Assembly: GCF_026342735.1 (NCBI RefSeq) | Contig: NZ_JAPEMM010000001.1 | Location: 2,604,001-2,668,000 of the forward strand | Reading direction: 5' to 3' | Origin: Streptomyces sp. NBC_00193 | Lineage (GTDB): Bacteria; Actinomycetota; Actinomycetes; Streptomycetales; Streptomycetaceae | Length of the DNA stretch: 64,000 bases | Made by a program: the position numbers and the translations under genes | Part shown: piece by piece, positions 1 to 8,181 of the stretch | Layout of the letters: every line of letters begins with the position of its first letter | Numbering within the stretch: position 1 is the stretch's first letter | Notes under the pieces: generated by a model | The model's database searches: none | What the model was told of the DNA's origin: nothing | What the model saw: the letters and a program-made list of their open reading frames with translations, nothing else

Positions 1-505
1 ACTCGTCCATTACCACCCAGTAGGCCGGCGGCGACTCACCCTTGAACAGCTGGGCCCGCGCGACTCGGGCCTGCACCTTCTCCTCGACCTCGCTGTCGAG
101 GGCCCGGGGCATCGCCGCCCGCGTGAGCGCCCGCGCATAGGCAGGTGTCTGCAACAGGCCCGGGACGAGCATCGGAGCCCACTCCTCGATGGTCTCCGCG
201 TACGGCTCCATCTCCGCGACGTCTGCGAAGTACTCCGCGTGCCCGGACTGCCTCGCCTTGCGCGCATCTTCACAGCGCCGCTCGAAAAACCCGTCCGTGC
301 CCAGTTTCCCGTCCACGTGCCGGGCCAGATCCAGCGGCATGCGCCGCTCGCCGTGCTCGATCTGGCTCAGGAACGGCACCCCCCGGAAGCTCCCCTCCGC
401 CAACTGTTCCAGCGTGAGCCCCGCGGATTCCCGTTTGTAGCGCAGCTCAGCGCCATAGAAGGACGGCACATTCGCCGAAGCGTCGGGGTCCTTACGAGCG
501 GGCAC
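1..505 (-). CDS. XRE-family regulator with DUF5753 domain (3' end off window)
   Basis: Transcription regulator of the WhiJ-like group found in many copies in Streptomyces. The readable 168 residues begin with a helix-turn-helix (around 15-70, with the stretch GLTLEQLAEGS) and pass into the DUF5753 domain, recognised by the signature ETIEEWAPMLVPGLLQTPAYA. The C-terminus lies beyond base 1. The start chosen is GTG at 505-503: upstream in this frame no further start codon appears, and the Shine-Dalgarno is weak. The divergent genes at 621 and 824 (small ORF plus RsbW-like ATPase) are the usual neighbours of such regulators. Confidence 0.85.
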   Translation of the reverse strand, partial: MPARKDPDASANVPSFYGAELRYKRESAGLTLEQLAEGSFRGVPFLSQIEHGERRMPLDLARHVDGKLGTDGFFERRCEDARKARQSGHAEYFADVAEMEPYAETIEEWAPMLVPGLLQTPAYARALTRAAMPRALDSEVEEKVQARVARAQLFKGESPPAYWVVMDE

Positions 506-620
506 AACCCACCACCGCCATTTGCCACTTGTCCAGCGGAACTCGAAACTCTTCCCACGCTACGCCGGGCCGCGCCACGCTGTGAGCAGTTCGTCACTCC
601 CTGCTGCGAAGGATTCGGCC

Positions 621-827
621 ATGAGCGACCACCCCCACGACCACGAGGCGACCCAGGCGCTGGAGAACCTCCGGTCCGCACTCGAAACGCACGGCATCGT
701 GCTGCCCTCCCTCGACCTCCACCTGCTCTCCTACGCCGGGCGGTACGCGAACCCACCCCTCATCGCCCTCGGCAACTGCAACCCCGCCACCGCGCAGCGC
801 CTCGCCGACGCCCTGGGCACGCGGTGA
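621..827 (+). CDS. Small protein of a WhiJ-type locus
   Basis: A 68-residue protein without a domain I can name, with His/Asp-rich start (MSDHPHDHEATQ) and an amphipathic helix-like body. GAAGGA sits 7 bases before the ATG. Its TGA overlaps the GTG of the next gene (GTGA at 824-827), so the two are probably translationally coupled. Such short ORFs commonly sit between an XRE/DUF5753 regulator and an RsbW-like ATPase; a role with those partners is inferred from position only. Confidence 0.7.
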   Translation: MSDHPHDHEATQALENLRSALETHGIVLPSLDLHLLSYAGRYANPPLIALGNCNPATAQRLADALGTR

Positions 828-1180
828 CCCTCGTGCTGCGGCTGCTCGCCACCCCCGGGGCCGTCCCCCTGGCCCGGCACGCCGTGCGCGAGCACACCCG
901 CAGCCACGACGCCGAGCTCTGCGTGAGCGAGCTGCTCACCAACGCCCTCACCCACCTCGGCGAAGGCACGCCGGTCACGCTCAGGGTCACCGGAAGGGCA
1001 ACCCGTACCCGGGTCGAGCTCACCGACCCCGACCCGCGCGCATGGCCCGTACCGCAGGAAGCGACCACGGAGCAGGAATCCGGGCGGGGCCTAGCCCTGC
1101 TCGACGCGCTGGCCCTGCGATGGGGCGTCATCCAGGGGCCCGGGAGCAAAACCGTCTGGGCCGAGCTCCCGCAGCCGTAG
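824..1180 (+). CDS. RsbW-like ATP-binding protein (GHKL fold)
   Basis: A 118-residue protein of the HATPase_c_2 family, the fold of anti-sigma factor kinases such as RsbW/SpoIIAB. The N box is seen in CVSELLTNALTHLGEG and the G-rich lid in ESGRGLALLDALALRWG; the C-terminal strand KTVWAEL is typical. It starts at a GTG overlapping the previous stop. In Streptomyces these proteins accompany XRE/DUF5753 regulators and may phosphorylate or bind an antagonist; the partner is not visible here. Its 3' end overlaps the convergent hxlR gene by 90 bases. Confidence 0.85.
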   Translation: MTLVLRLLATPGAVPLARHAVREHTRSHDAELCVSELLTNALTHLGEGTPVTLRVTGRATRTRVELTDPDPRAWPVPQEATTEQESGRGLALLDALALRWGVIQGPGSKTVWAELPQP

Positions 1181-1576
1181 GCGGGCTTCGTACCGGTCCT
1201 GCGCGTCGAGCACGTCGTCCGCGTACTGCGCGGCCCAGGCCCCCATCGCCCGCATCGGCGTGAGCAGGGCCGTACCGGCCGCGGTCAGGGCGTAGTCCAC
1301 CCGCGGCGGGGCCTCGGCGTACGCCCGGCGCTCCACGAGGCCGTTGCGCTCCAGCCGCCGCAGCGCCTCGTTCAGCGCCTTCGGGCTGATCCCGCCGATC
1401 CGCGCGACCAGCGCCCTCGGCCGCATCGGCCGGCCCGCCGCGCCGAGCGTGAAGACCACGACGCTGTCCCAGCGGTTCGCCAGCACCTCGAAGGCGACGC
1501 GCGCCCGGCAGTCCGCCGTGTACGTGAGGTCCGGCAGCCCCGCGGCCGGTTCGGGCAGCTTCTCCATGCGCCCCAT
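1091..1576 (-). CDS. HxlR-family transcription regulator
   Basis: A 161-residue MarR-like winged-helix regulator of the HxlR type. The family's N-terminal Cys is present in TADCRARVAFEVLANRW, followed by a DNA-binding region (RPRALVARIGGISPKALNEALRRLERNGLV). An extra tail of about 25 residues follows the domain. ATG at 1576 has GGAGG four bases upstream; a second in-frame ATG at 1567 is possible. It is divergent from the reductase at 1680, and a palindrome lies between them, so it probably senses a reactive compound and controls that neighbour. Confidence 0.85.
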   Translation of the reverse strand: MGRMEKLPEPAAGLPDLTYTADCRARVAFEVLANRWDSVVVFTLGAAGRPMRPRALVARIGGISPKALNEALRRLERNGLVERRAYAEAPPRVDYALTAAGTALLTPMRAMGAWAAQYADDVLDAQDRYEARLRLRELGPDGFAPGPLDDAPSQGQRVEQG

Positions 1577-1593
1577 CCTGCCTCCGCCGATGG

Positions 1594-1607
1594 ACACCGG
1601 TCGGTGT
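1594..1607. promoter_or_regulatory. Inverted repeat between hxlR and reductase, candidate HxlR operator
   Basis: The arms ACACCG and CGGTGT flank a 2-base centre. The site lies 18 bases upstream of the hxlR start and 73 bases upstream of the divergent reductase, the place expected for a shared operator. Function is inferred. Confidence 0.4.
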
Positions 1608-1679
1608 GCATCGCCCTCCGTAGCTTCGGCCACCGGAGAACGACGGCAACGACAGCAACGACAGAAAGCGGTGACGGCG

Positions 1680-2348
1680 ATGCGGATCGGCGTGATGGGT
1701 ACGGGAGCCATGGCGGAGTCCCTGGGCGGGGCCTGGGTGCGGGCCGGGCACGAGGTGTTCGTCGGCGGCCGCGACGAGGCAGCCGCCGGGGCCCTCGCCC
1801 GGCGGATCGGGGCGGCGGGCCACGGGAGCCCGGCGCGGGCGGCGGAGTACGGGGAGCTCGCGCTGCTCGCCGTACCGGCGGAGGCGGCCGCACCGCTGGC
1901 GGCGGAGCACGCGGCGGCGCTGGCCGGGCGGACGGTGGTGGACTGCACGAACCCGCTGGCTCCGGGGCCGGGCGGGGTGATGCTGACGACCGGCGGCGGG
2001 CCGAGCACGGCCGCCCTCGTCCAGGCGGCGGCGCCCGGGGCGCACGTGGTGAAGGCCTTCAACCTGGCCCACGCGAGCGTGTGGGGGCTGCCGGTCGCCG
2101 CCTTCGGCGGGACCCGGCCCGCGGTGCCGTACTGCGCCGACGACGCGGGGGCCGCCGAGCGCGTCGCGGAGCTGGTCACCGGGATGGGCTGGACCCCGAT
2201 GCCGGCCGGGGGGCTGGACCGGGCCGGGTACGTGGAGGCCACGGCCGCCTTCGTGATCGGCGTGTGGTGGGCGGGCGGCTCGCCCCGGCTGGCCTTCCCG
2301 GAGCCGGTGGCGGCGGAACAGGCCGTCGCCCACGGCCCCCGCCCGTGA
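1680..2348 (+). CDS. NADPH-dependent F420 reductase-like oxidoreductase
   Basis: A 222-residue Rossmann protein of the F420-oxidoreductase (NADP oxidoreductase, coenzyme F420-dependent) family. The nucleotide-binding loop is at the very N-terminus, IGVMGTGAMAESLG, followed by GGRDEAAA at the end of strand 2. The sequence HVVKAFNLAHASVW is the family's conserved KAFN motif. ATG at 1680 is preceded by AGAAAG; an in-frame GTG at 1671 is the alternative. It lies divergent to hxlR, which fits a small redox pair. Whether it uses F420 or only NADPH cannot be read here. Confidence 0.8.
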   Translation: MRIGVMGTGAMAESLGGAWVRAGHEVFVGGRDEAAAGALARRIGAAGHGSPARAAEYGELALLAVPAEAAAPLAAEHAAALAGRTVVDCTNPLAPGPGGVMLTTGGGPSTAALVQAAAPGAHVVKAFNLAHASVWGLPVAAFGGTRPAVPYCADDAGAAERVAELVTGMGWTPMPAGGLDRAGYVEATAAFVIGVWWAGGSPRLAFPEPVAAEQAVAHGPRP

Positions 2349-2475
2349 CCGCGGTGCCGTTCCTCGAGTGAAACCAGGGCGGGACTGAGGCCGGACTGAG
2401 GCCTGACTGAGGGGAGTCTCGGGACAGTCGTCCGAGAGAGAGGTCACAGTCCCGCCGGTAGGGGTTGCAGTTTAT

Positions 2476-2511
2476 TACCGGCGGGTAGCATCATTACGTT
2501 ACCGATTGGTA
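2476..2511. promoter_or_regulatory. Twin TACC-N4-GGTA inverted repeats upstream of fadE5-like gene
   Basis: Two 12-base near-palindromes, TACCGGCGGGTA (2476-2487) and TACCGATTGGTA (2500-2511), are spaced 24 bases start to start, two to two-and-a-half helical turns. They lie 52-87 bases before the start of the acyl-CoA dehydrogenase gene. Paired sites like this suit a dimeric TetR-type repressor of fatty-acid degradation; the regulator is not encoded nearby. Confidence 0.5.
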
Positions 2512-2562
2512 TGCACGCACGAGGATCCTTCCCGTCTCACCGAGCACTACGGAGCCGTCGCC

Positions 2563-4389
2563 ATGGGGCACTACAAGTCGAATCTCCGCGACATCGAGTT
2601 CAACCTCTTCGAGGTGCTCGGGCGCGACAACGTGTACGGGACCGGCCCGTTCGGCGAGATGGACACCGAGACCGCCAAGACGATCATCAGCGAGATAGCC
2701 AAGCTCGCCGAGAACGAGCTGGCCGCCTCCTTCGAGGACGCCGACCGCAACCCGCCGGTCTTCGACCCGACGACGAACACCGCGCCCGTCCCGGCGTCCT
2801 TCAAGAAGAGCTACAAGGCCTTCATGGACTCCGAGTACTGGCGTCTGGGCCTGCCCGAGGAGATCGGCGGCACCACCTCGCCCCGGTCCCTGATCTGGGC
2901 CTTCGCCGAGACGATCCTGGGCGCGAACCCGGCCGTGTGGATGTACTCCTCCGGCCCGGCGTTCGCCGGCGTCCTCTTCGAAGAGGGCAACGAGGTCCAG
3001 AAGAAGATCGCCGCGCTCGCGGTCGAGAAGCGCTGGGGCTCCACCATGGTCCTCACCGAGCCGGACGCCGGCTCGGACGTCGGCGCCGGCCGCACCAAGG
3101 CGGTCCAGCAGGACGACGGCTCCTGGCACATCGAGGGCGTGAAGCGCTTCATCACCTCGGGCGAGCACGACATGGAGGAGAACATCCTCCACTACGTCCT
3201 CGCGCGCCCCGAGGGCCACGGCGCGGGCACGAAGGGCCTCTCGCTCTTCCTGGTCCCGAAGTTCCACTTCGACTGGGAGACCGGCGAGCTGGGCGAGCGC
3301 AACGGCGTCTACGCGACGAACGTCGAGCACAAGATGGGCCTCAAGGCCTCCAACACGTGCGAGATGACCTTCGGCGACCAGCACCCCGCCAAGGGCTGGC
3401 TGATCGGTGACAAGCACGACGGCATCCGCCAGATGTTCATGATCATCGAGTTCGCCCGGATGATGGTCGGCACGAAGGCCATCGCGACCCTGTCGACCGG
3501 CTACCTGAACGCCCTGGAGTACGCCAAGGAGCGCGTGCAGGGTCCGGACCTGGCCAACTTCATGGACAAGACGGCCCCCAAGGTCACCATCACGCACCAC
3601 CCCGATGTGCGCCGCTCGCTCATGACGCAGAAGGCGTACGCCGAGGGCATGCGCGCCCTGGTCCTGTACACCGCCTCCGTCCAGGACGAGATCCAGGTCA
3701 AGCAGGCCGCCGGCGAGGACACCGCGTCCCTCGTGGGCCTCAACGACCTGCTCCTGCCGATCGTGAAGGGCTACGGCTCCGAGAAGTCCTACGAGCAGCT
3801 CGCGCAGTCGCTCCAGACCTTCGGCGGCTCGGGCTACCTGCAGGAATACCCGATCGAGCAGTACATCCGCGACGCCAAGATCGACACCCTCTACGAGGGC
3901 ACCACGGCGATCCAGGGCCAGGACTTCTTCTTCCGGAAGATCGTCCGCGACCAGGGTGCCGCCCTGAACGTCCTCACCGAGACGATCAAGAAGTTCCTGG
4001 CCGAGGGCGAGGGCGGCGAGGACCTGGCCCCGGCCCGCGACGCGCTCGCCAAGGCGGCCGTCGACCTGGAGGCCATCGTCGGCCAGATGGTCGTCGACCT
4101 CACCGCCACCGGCGAGGACGTCAAGAACATCTACAAGGTCGGCCAGAACACCACCCGGCTGCTGATGGCCTCCGGCGACGTGGTCGTCGGCTACCTGCTC
4201 CTCAAGGGCGCGGCCGTGGCCGCCGAGAAGCTGCCGGCCGCCTCCGCCAAGGACGTGCCGTTCTACACCGGCAAGATCGCGGCGGCGAAGTTCTTCGCCG
4301 CCGAGGTCCTGCCGGGCGTCGCCGTGGCCCGCGCGCTCGCCGAGTCCGTCGACAACACCCTGATGGAGCTCGACGAGGCCGCCTTCTAG
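2563..4389 (+). CDS. fadE5: Acyl-CoA dehydrogenase, FadE5 type
   Basis: A flavoenzyme making the trans-2,3 double bond in acyl-CoA, the first step of beta-oxidation. The 608-residue length and sequence closely recall M. tuberculosis FadE5, down to MGHYKSN at the start and MELDEAAF at the end. The FAD/substrate loop [21 protein letters not shown] is present, [17 protein letters not shown] follows, and the catalytic base is expected in [13 protein letters not shown]-terminal extension of about 120 residues marks the long FadE5 class. GGAG lies eight bases before the ATG. It appears monocistronic behind the twin inverted repeats. Confidence 0.93.
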   Translation: MGHYKSNLRDIEFNLFEVLGRDNVYGTGPFGEMDTETAKTIISEIAKLAENELAASFEDADRNPPVFDPTTNTAPVPASFKKSYKAFMDSEYWRLGLPEEIGGTTSPRSLIWAFAETILGANPAVWMYSSGPAFAGVLFEEGNEVQKKIAALAVEKRWGSTMVLTEPDAGSDVGAGRTKAVQQDDGSWHIEGVKRFITSGEHDMEENILHYVLARPEGHGAGTKGLSLFLVPKFHFDWETGELGERNGVYATNVEHKMGLKASNTCEMTFGDQHPAKGWLIGDKHDGIRQMFMIIEFARMMVGTKAIATLSTGYLNALEYAKERVQGPDLANFMDKTAPKVTITHHPDVRRSLMTQKAYAEGMRALVLYTASVQDEIQVKQAAGEDTASLVGLNDLLLPIVKGYGSEKSYEQLAQSLQTFGGSGYLQEYPIEQYIRDAKIDTLYEGTTAIQGQDFFFRKIVRDQGAALNVLTETIKKFLAEGEGGEDLAPARDALAKAAVDLEAIVGQMVVDLTATGEDVKNIYKVGQNTTRLLMASGDVVVGYLLLKGAAVAAEKLPAASAKDVPFYTGKIAAAKFFAAEVLPGVAVARALAESVDNTLMELDEAAF

Positions 4390-4479
4390 GCCACGGTCCC
4401 TCCTCCCACAGCTGTACGCGGTGTACGTACGCGCAGTCGGCCGGGTCCTCCGCACGGGGGCCCGGCCGTCGGCGTGCGC

Positions 4480-4538
4480 CGACGGGTACGCGAACGGGTG
4501 CGCGAAGGGTTCCGCGAACCGTCGCGCGACCCGTTGCG
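4480..4538. repeat. Degenerate 12-bp tandem repeat, five units
   Basis: Units at 4480, 4491, 4503, 4515 and 4527 follow a pattern like CGAACGGGTGCG; the first is 11 bases long. The array lies 80-140 bases before the gene at 4621, in an otherwise empty 230-base intergenic stretch. It may be a slipped-strand product or a regulator-binding array. Confidence 0.5.
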
Positions 4539-4620
4539 CCCACGGTCCGTCCAGGGCCCCGTACCGCCTGTGGGCTGCGGGGTTCCCGGGATGTCGGTGG
4601 TTCGTGGGACGCTCGTGGGT

Positions 4621-5361
4621 ATGAGTCCACAGGAGCAGCAGCGCGGCAGCAGGGGGTACTCGGTCCCGACCGGGCGGCCCTATGCCCTCAAGGAGCTGCA
4701 GTCCGCCGTGGGCAGCCTCGGAGACCACCTCAAGGAGCTCTACGAGGGCGCCCACCCCACCGAGTACGAATCGGTGGCCGACGCCCTCTACACCGCCTTC
4801 CAGACCGCCGCCGGGCTCGCCCCCGCCAAGAGCTACACCGGCTGCCCGGAGCACCCCAACGGCGCCCTCGACCCCGAGGCGCCCGACGGCTGGGGACGCT
4901 GCCTGATCTGCAACGACCGGCGCCGCCTCGGACTGCGCGCCCAGGGCGCCCGGGCCGCGGCCGCCGCCCCGCCCGCCGGGGAGCAGCGACGGCTCGGCTA
5001 CCCCGTGCCCGACCCCCCGTACACGCTCCAGGCGCTGCAGACCCGCCTGCGCACGGTCGAGGAGCGGCGCTTCCACCTGAGCCTGTCCTCGCCCCCCGAC
5101 GACTTCGTCGCGATGGCCGACGACCTGCACCGGGCCTTCATCGTGGCCCGCGAGCTGTCCCGGCCGCGCAACGCCTCCGGCTGCTCCGAACACCCCGGCG
5201 CACCCATCGATCCCGACGCCCCTCCCGGTGAGGCCTGTATCTTCTGCGCCGGACGCAAGAGGCGCGCGCAGCGCTCCGCGCAGACCCCGGAAATGCTCCC
5301 GCGCATCCGCCGGGGCGAGCGCAGGCAGTTGCAGCGCCGCTTCGACCGTCCGCCGGGCTGA
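4621..5361 (+). CDS. Hypothetical protein with duplicated Cys/His putative metal-binding module
   Basis: A 246-residue protein built from two copies of one module of about 100 residues. Each copy opens with a helix (YALKELQSAVGSLGDHL; YTLQALQTRLRTVEERRF), has an A-D-A/D-L helix, then a four-ligand motif: GCPEHP then CLICNDRRR in the first, GCSEHP then CIFCAGRKRR in the second. The spacing C-x2-H ... C-x2-C suggests two zinc sites. No catalytic motif was found. The C-terminus is Arg-rich, so nucleic-acid contact is possible. I do not recognise the family; the ATG at 4621 gives the shortest complete version, with longer in-frame reading through the tandem repeat unlikely. Confidence 0.75.
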   Translation: MSPQEQQRGSRGYSVPTGRPYALKELQSAVGSLGDHLKELYEGAHPTEYESVADALYTAFQTAAGLAPAKSYTGCPEHPNGALDPEAPDGWGRCLICNDRRRLGLRAQGARAAAAAPPAGEQRRLGYPVPDPPYTLQALQTRLRTVEERRFHLSLSSPPDDFVAMADDLHRAFIVARELSRPRNASGCSEHPGAPIDPDAPPGEACIFCAGRKRRAQRSAQTPEMLPRIRRGERRQLQRRFDRPPG

Positions 5362-5459
5362 CACGGCCCGGGGCCCGGACCACACCCCCGCGGCCCCTTC
5401 CTCCGGCTATCCGCCGCAGTCCGGCCATGACGAACACGACCGTCGTTAAGGTGACCCAC

Positions 5460-6758
5460 ATGAGCTCTCCCGCCGCCGCCCGCTTCGACCGCGGCCACAC
5501 CGACGACCTGATGACCTTCCTGGCGGCGAGTCCGTCGCAGTACCACGCCGTGGCCAACGCGGCCGAGCGGCTGGAGAAGGCCGGATTCAGGCAGTTGGCC
5601 GAGACCGACGCGTGGGACGCGAGCACGGGAGGCAAGTTCGTACTCCGCGGGGGCGCGATCATCGCCTGGTACGTGCCCGAGGGCGCGGCCGCGCACACCC
5701 CGTTCCGGATCATCGGCGCGCACACCGACTCCCCCAACCTCCGGGTCAAGCCGCTGCCCGACACCGGCACCCAGGGCTGGCGGCAGATCGCCGTGGAGAT
5801 CTACGGCGGCACCCTGCTCAACACCTGGCTCGACCGCGACCTGGGCCTGGCCGGACGGCTGACCCTCCTCGACGGCACCGAACGCCTCGTCAACGTCGAC
5901 CGTGCGCTGATGCGCGTACCCCAACTCGCCGTGCACCTCGACCGGTCGGTGAACACCGACGGGCTCAAGCTGGACAAGCAGCGGCACATGCAGCCGATCT
6001 GGGGCCTCGGCGACGTCCACGAGGGCGACCTGATCGCCTTCCTGGAGGACGAGGAGAGCCTGGAGCGCGGCTCCGTCGCCGGATGGGACCTGATGGTCCA
6101 TTCGATCGAGCCCCCGGCCTACCTCGGCCGCGATCGCGAGCTCCTCGCGGGCCCGCGCATGGACAACCTGCTCTCCGTCCACGCGGGCGTCGCCGCCCTC
6201 GCCGCGGCCTCCACGTCCGGCACCCTCGACCACATCCCCGTGCTGGCCGCCTTCGACCACGAGGAGAACGGCTCGCAGTCGGACACCGGCGCGGACGGCC
6301 CGCTCCTGGGCAACGTGCTGGAACGTTCAGTCTTCTCCCGCGGCGGCACCTACGAGGACCGCGCGCGGGCCTTCGCCGGCGCCATCTGCCTCTCCTCGGA
6401 CACCGGCCACGCCGTGCACCCCAACTACGCGGAGCGGCACGACCCCTCGCACCACCCGCGCGCCAACGGCGGCCCGATCCTGAAGGTCAACGTCAACCAG
6501 CGCTACGCGACCGACGGCAGCGGCCGCGCGGTGTTCGTGAACGCCTGCGAGCGCGCCGGCGTCCCGTGGCAGACCTTCGTCTCCAACAACTCGATGCCGT
6601 GCGGCACCACGATCGGCCCGATCACCGCGGCCCGCCACGGCATCCAGACGGTCGACATCGGCGTCGCCATCCTCTCGATGCACAGCGCCCGCGAACTCTG
6701 CGGCGCAGACGACCCGTACCTCCTGGCCAACGTCATGCTGGCGTTCCTGGAGAACTGA
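5460..6758 (+). CDS. apeB: M18 family aminopeptidase
   Basis: A zinc aminopeptidase of 432 residues, matching the usual M18 length. Metal ligands and catalytic residues are seen in GAHTDSPNLRVKP, in the H-E-E-N segment AAFDHEENGSQSDTGADG, in DTGHAVHPNY and in the C-terminal IGVAILSMHSARELCG. It should release acidic or neutral N-terminal residues in the cytoplasm. The start at 5460 has AAGGTGA just upstream; ATG at 5427 would add 11 residues but lacks a ribosome site. A strong hairpin follows the stop. Confidence 0.93.
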   Translation: MSSPAAARFDRGHTDDLMTFLAASPSQYHAVANAAERLEKAGFRQLAETDAWDASTGGKFVLRGGAIIAWYVPEGAAAHTPFRIIGAHTDSPNLRVKPLPDTGTQGWRQIAVEIYGGTLLNTWLDRDLGLAGRLTLLDGTERLVNVDRALMRVPQLAVHLDRSVNTDGLKLDKQRHMQPIWGLGDVHEGDLIAFLEDEESLERGSVAGWDLMVHSIEPPAYLGRDRELLAGPRMDNLLSVHAGVAALAAASTSGTLDHIPVLAAFDHEENGSQSDTGADGPLLGNVLERSVFSRGGTYEDRARAFAGAICLSSDTGHAVHPNYAERHDPSHHPRANGGPILKVNVNQRYATDGSGRAVFVNACERAGVPWQTFVSNNSMPCGTTIGPITAARHGIQTVDIGVAILSMHSARELCGADDPYLLANVMLAFLEN

Positions 6759-6791
6759 GGCTCCCCGACTTCCGCCTCCCGCCCGGCCCCG

Positions 6792-6828
6792 GAACCCCGC
6801 TCCCGACACACCGTCGGGGGCGGGGTTC
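6792..6828 (+). terminator. Hairpin terminator after apeB
   Basis: Arms GAACCCCGC-T-CCCGAC and GTCGGG-G-GCGGGGTTC pair over 16 positions (one G-T) around the loop ACACC, 33 bases after the apeB stop. No long T-run follows, as is common in Streptomyces. Confidence 0.75.
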
Positions 6829-6843
6829 TCGCGTACAACACCC

Positions 6844-6882
6844 TTGATAACTAAGCACATAACTCAGTAGTGTATTTAGTTA
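6844..6882 (+). promoter_or_regulatory. AT-rich promoter for a probable leaderless transcript
   Basis: TTGATA at 6844-6849 and TAGTGT at 6868-6873 are 18 bases apart. The ATG at 6882 starts nine bases after the -10 element and has no Shine-Dalgarno, so transcription probably begins at or near the A of the ATG. TAACTAA (6848-6854) and TTAGTTA (6876-6882) form an inverted repeat bracketing the promoter, a possible operator. Confidence 0.55.
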
Positions 6883-7220
6883 TGGACTTCACCATTATCA
6901 AGCACGCTGTCGAAGTGGACCACGGGGTCAAGCGGTTCTCGATGCAGTTCATCAAGCAGACGGCACAACCGGGGCGCGCCCGCCTGAGCGCAGAGCTATG
7001 CGAGAAGATTACGAAGGAGCTCGCATCGCTCGGGCTGATCACGCTGCCGCGACGCTTGCCAACTTCCGAGACCGACTTCGTCTTCGTCATCCAGAAGGAC
7101 AGTTCACTCGGTCAGGCGGTATCGATCGCCACGTCCATCGCACAGCTGGAGCACATGGGCACGAATCCACTGTCCGCGCTCGTGGCGAACTACGACTCAC
7201 TGGACGATTACTTGATCTGA
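6882..7220 (+). CDS. Hypothetical 112-residue protein
   Basis: I do not recognise this protein (MDFTIIKHAVEVDHGVKRF at its start, SLDDYLI at its end). It has alternating helix and strand character, no signal peptide and no membrane segment. Its promoter and first codons are markedly less GC-rich than the surrounding DNA, which suggests recent acquisition. The start is probably leaderless at ATG 6882; GTG at 6870 is in frame but lies inside the -10 region. It stands at the left edge of a block of three unassigned genes. Confidence 0.6.
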   Translation: MDFTIIKHAVEVDHGVKRFSMQFIKQTAQPGRARLSAELCEKITKELASLGLITLPRRLPTSETDFVFVIQKDSSLGQAVSIATSIAQLEHMGTNPLSALVANYDSLDDYLI

Positions 7221-7413
7221 GACGTACGTCACACAAGCCGCTGACCTGCGATAACCGATGACCCGTCAGGTTAACGCTACAAGTGCGCTTGTCACACGGC
7301 CTGTTACCGCCGTATCGTGGAACACGCAGGGAGTGGCGCTGACGCCGTGACCCGCTGCCCGGCCCCTTCGGTCGAGGCTCTGGTCATGCACGCATGCGTC
7401 AACTGGAGGACAC
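7221..7413. other. Intergenic stretch with candidate promoter
   Basis: A 193-base gap. TTGTCA (7289-7294) and GTATCG (7312-7317), 17 bases apart, form a plausible promoter for the gene at 7414 with a 90-base leader. No other structure was seen. Confidence 0.35.
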
Positions 7414-8097
7414 ATGTCCGCTTCGCCCTGCACCCATCAGCTCGCCGCCGGCGGCGAGCGCTCCCACTCTACCTTCACGGTGGTCACCCTGGGGCCTTCC
7501 GGTCCCCCCAAGTACGTCTATTTCCTGGCCCCTTCCGGGAACGGCACGGTGAGCACGGCCACGGCCATGGGAATGGCGCCCGACACCGTGACCACCGCCG
7601 CCGCCAGCTGGGAGACCCTCCAGCCCAGCCGGCGCGGGAACCCGACCGAGCGGTTCCGGCTCGACGCCAGCGACCTCTTCGCCGGACGCGGCCTGCGGCG
7701 CAACCCGCACCTTGGCCACCAGCAGTCCGACAAGCGGCACGCCCGCGCCCTCGGCCGCCGCGCTCTCACGATGGCCACCACCCTGCGCGGCACCACCCTG
7801 CGCACCGTGCACATGAACCACACCACCTCCGCCGGAATCAGCGAGGCCGTCGTCGACAGGGTCCTCCTCCCCCGTCACGCCCGCAGCGGCCAGTCCGCGC
7901 TGGCGTTCGTCCGGGACGGGAACTTCCGGCCGTCCTGGGCCGCGTCCCATGACGGCCGCGTGGAGGCGGGTGGCCGTCTGGCCGCCCGGTTCCTGCCGGA
8001 CCCGTCCGCCGTCCTGGTGCTCCTGGAGCCCCCGGAGTTCGTGGCGTACGACAGGTACCGGACGCTGCTCGACCACCCCACGGGGGACCAGCCGTAG
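7414..8097 (+). CDS. Hypothetical 227-residue protein
   Basis: No family recognised. The N-terminal 70 residues include TFTVVTLGPSGPPKYVYFL, beta-strand rich. The middle is basic (GRGLRRNPHLGHQQSDKRHARALGRR spans about 90-115), and the C-terminal third is a compact mixed region ending LLDHPTGDQP. No signal peptide or transmembrane segment. A good GGAGGA precedes the ATG. A 15-bp hairpin lies between this gene and the large ORF at 8182, so part of transcription may stop here. Its codon use is normal for the window. Confidence 0.7.
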   Translation: MSASPCTHQLAAGGERSHSTFTVVTLGPSGPPKYVYFLAPSGNGTVSTATAMGMAPDTVTTAAASWETLQPSRRGNPTERFRLDASDLFAGRGLRRNPHLGHQQSDKRHARALGRRALTMATTLRGTTLRTVHMNHTTSAGISEAVVDRVLLPRHARSGQSALAFVRDGNFRPSWAASHDGRVEAGGRLAARFLPDPSAVLVLLEPPEFVAYDRYRTLLDHPTGDQP

Positions 8098-8106
8098 TTC
8101 CATGTT

Positions 8107-8141
8107 CCGGGCGCCGGGGGCACACCGCCCCCGGCGCCCGG
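8107..8141 (+). terminator. 15-bp perfect hairpin between two unassigned genes
   Basis: Positions 8107-8121 pair fully with 8127-8141 around the loop ACACC. No T-run follows. It may terminate or attenuate transcription entering the 746-residue gene at 8182. Confidence 0.65.
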
Positions 8142-8181
8142 GGCGCTTCGCCGCACGCACTCCGACCGGGAGGCCCACCCC

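Noticed and set aside
4474..5361. Longer start for the Cys/His protein through the 12-bp repeat
   Set aside because: The added residues are Arg-rich repeat translation, and the ATG at 4621 gives a complete two-module protein.
2494..5385. Very long open frame on the minus strand opposite fadE5
   Set aside because: It is the GC3-driven shadow of the plus-strand genes; its residues are biased to G, V, L, R, D and show no domain.
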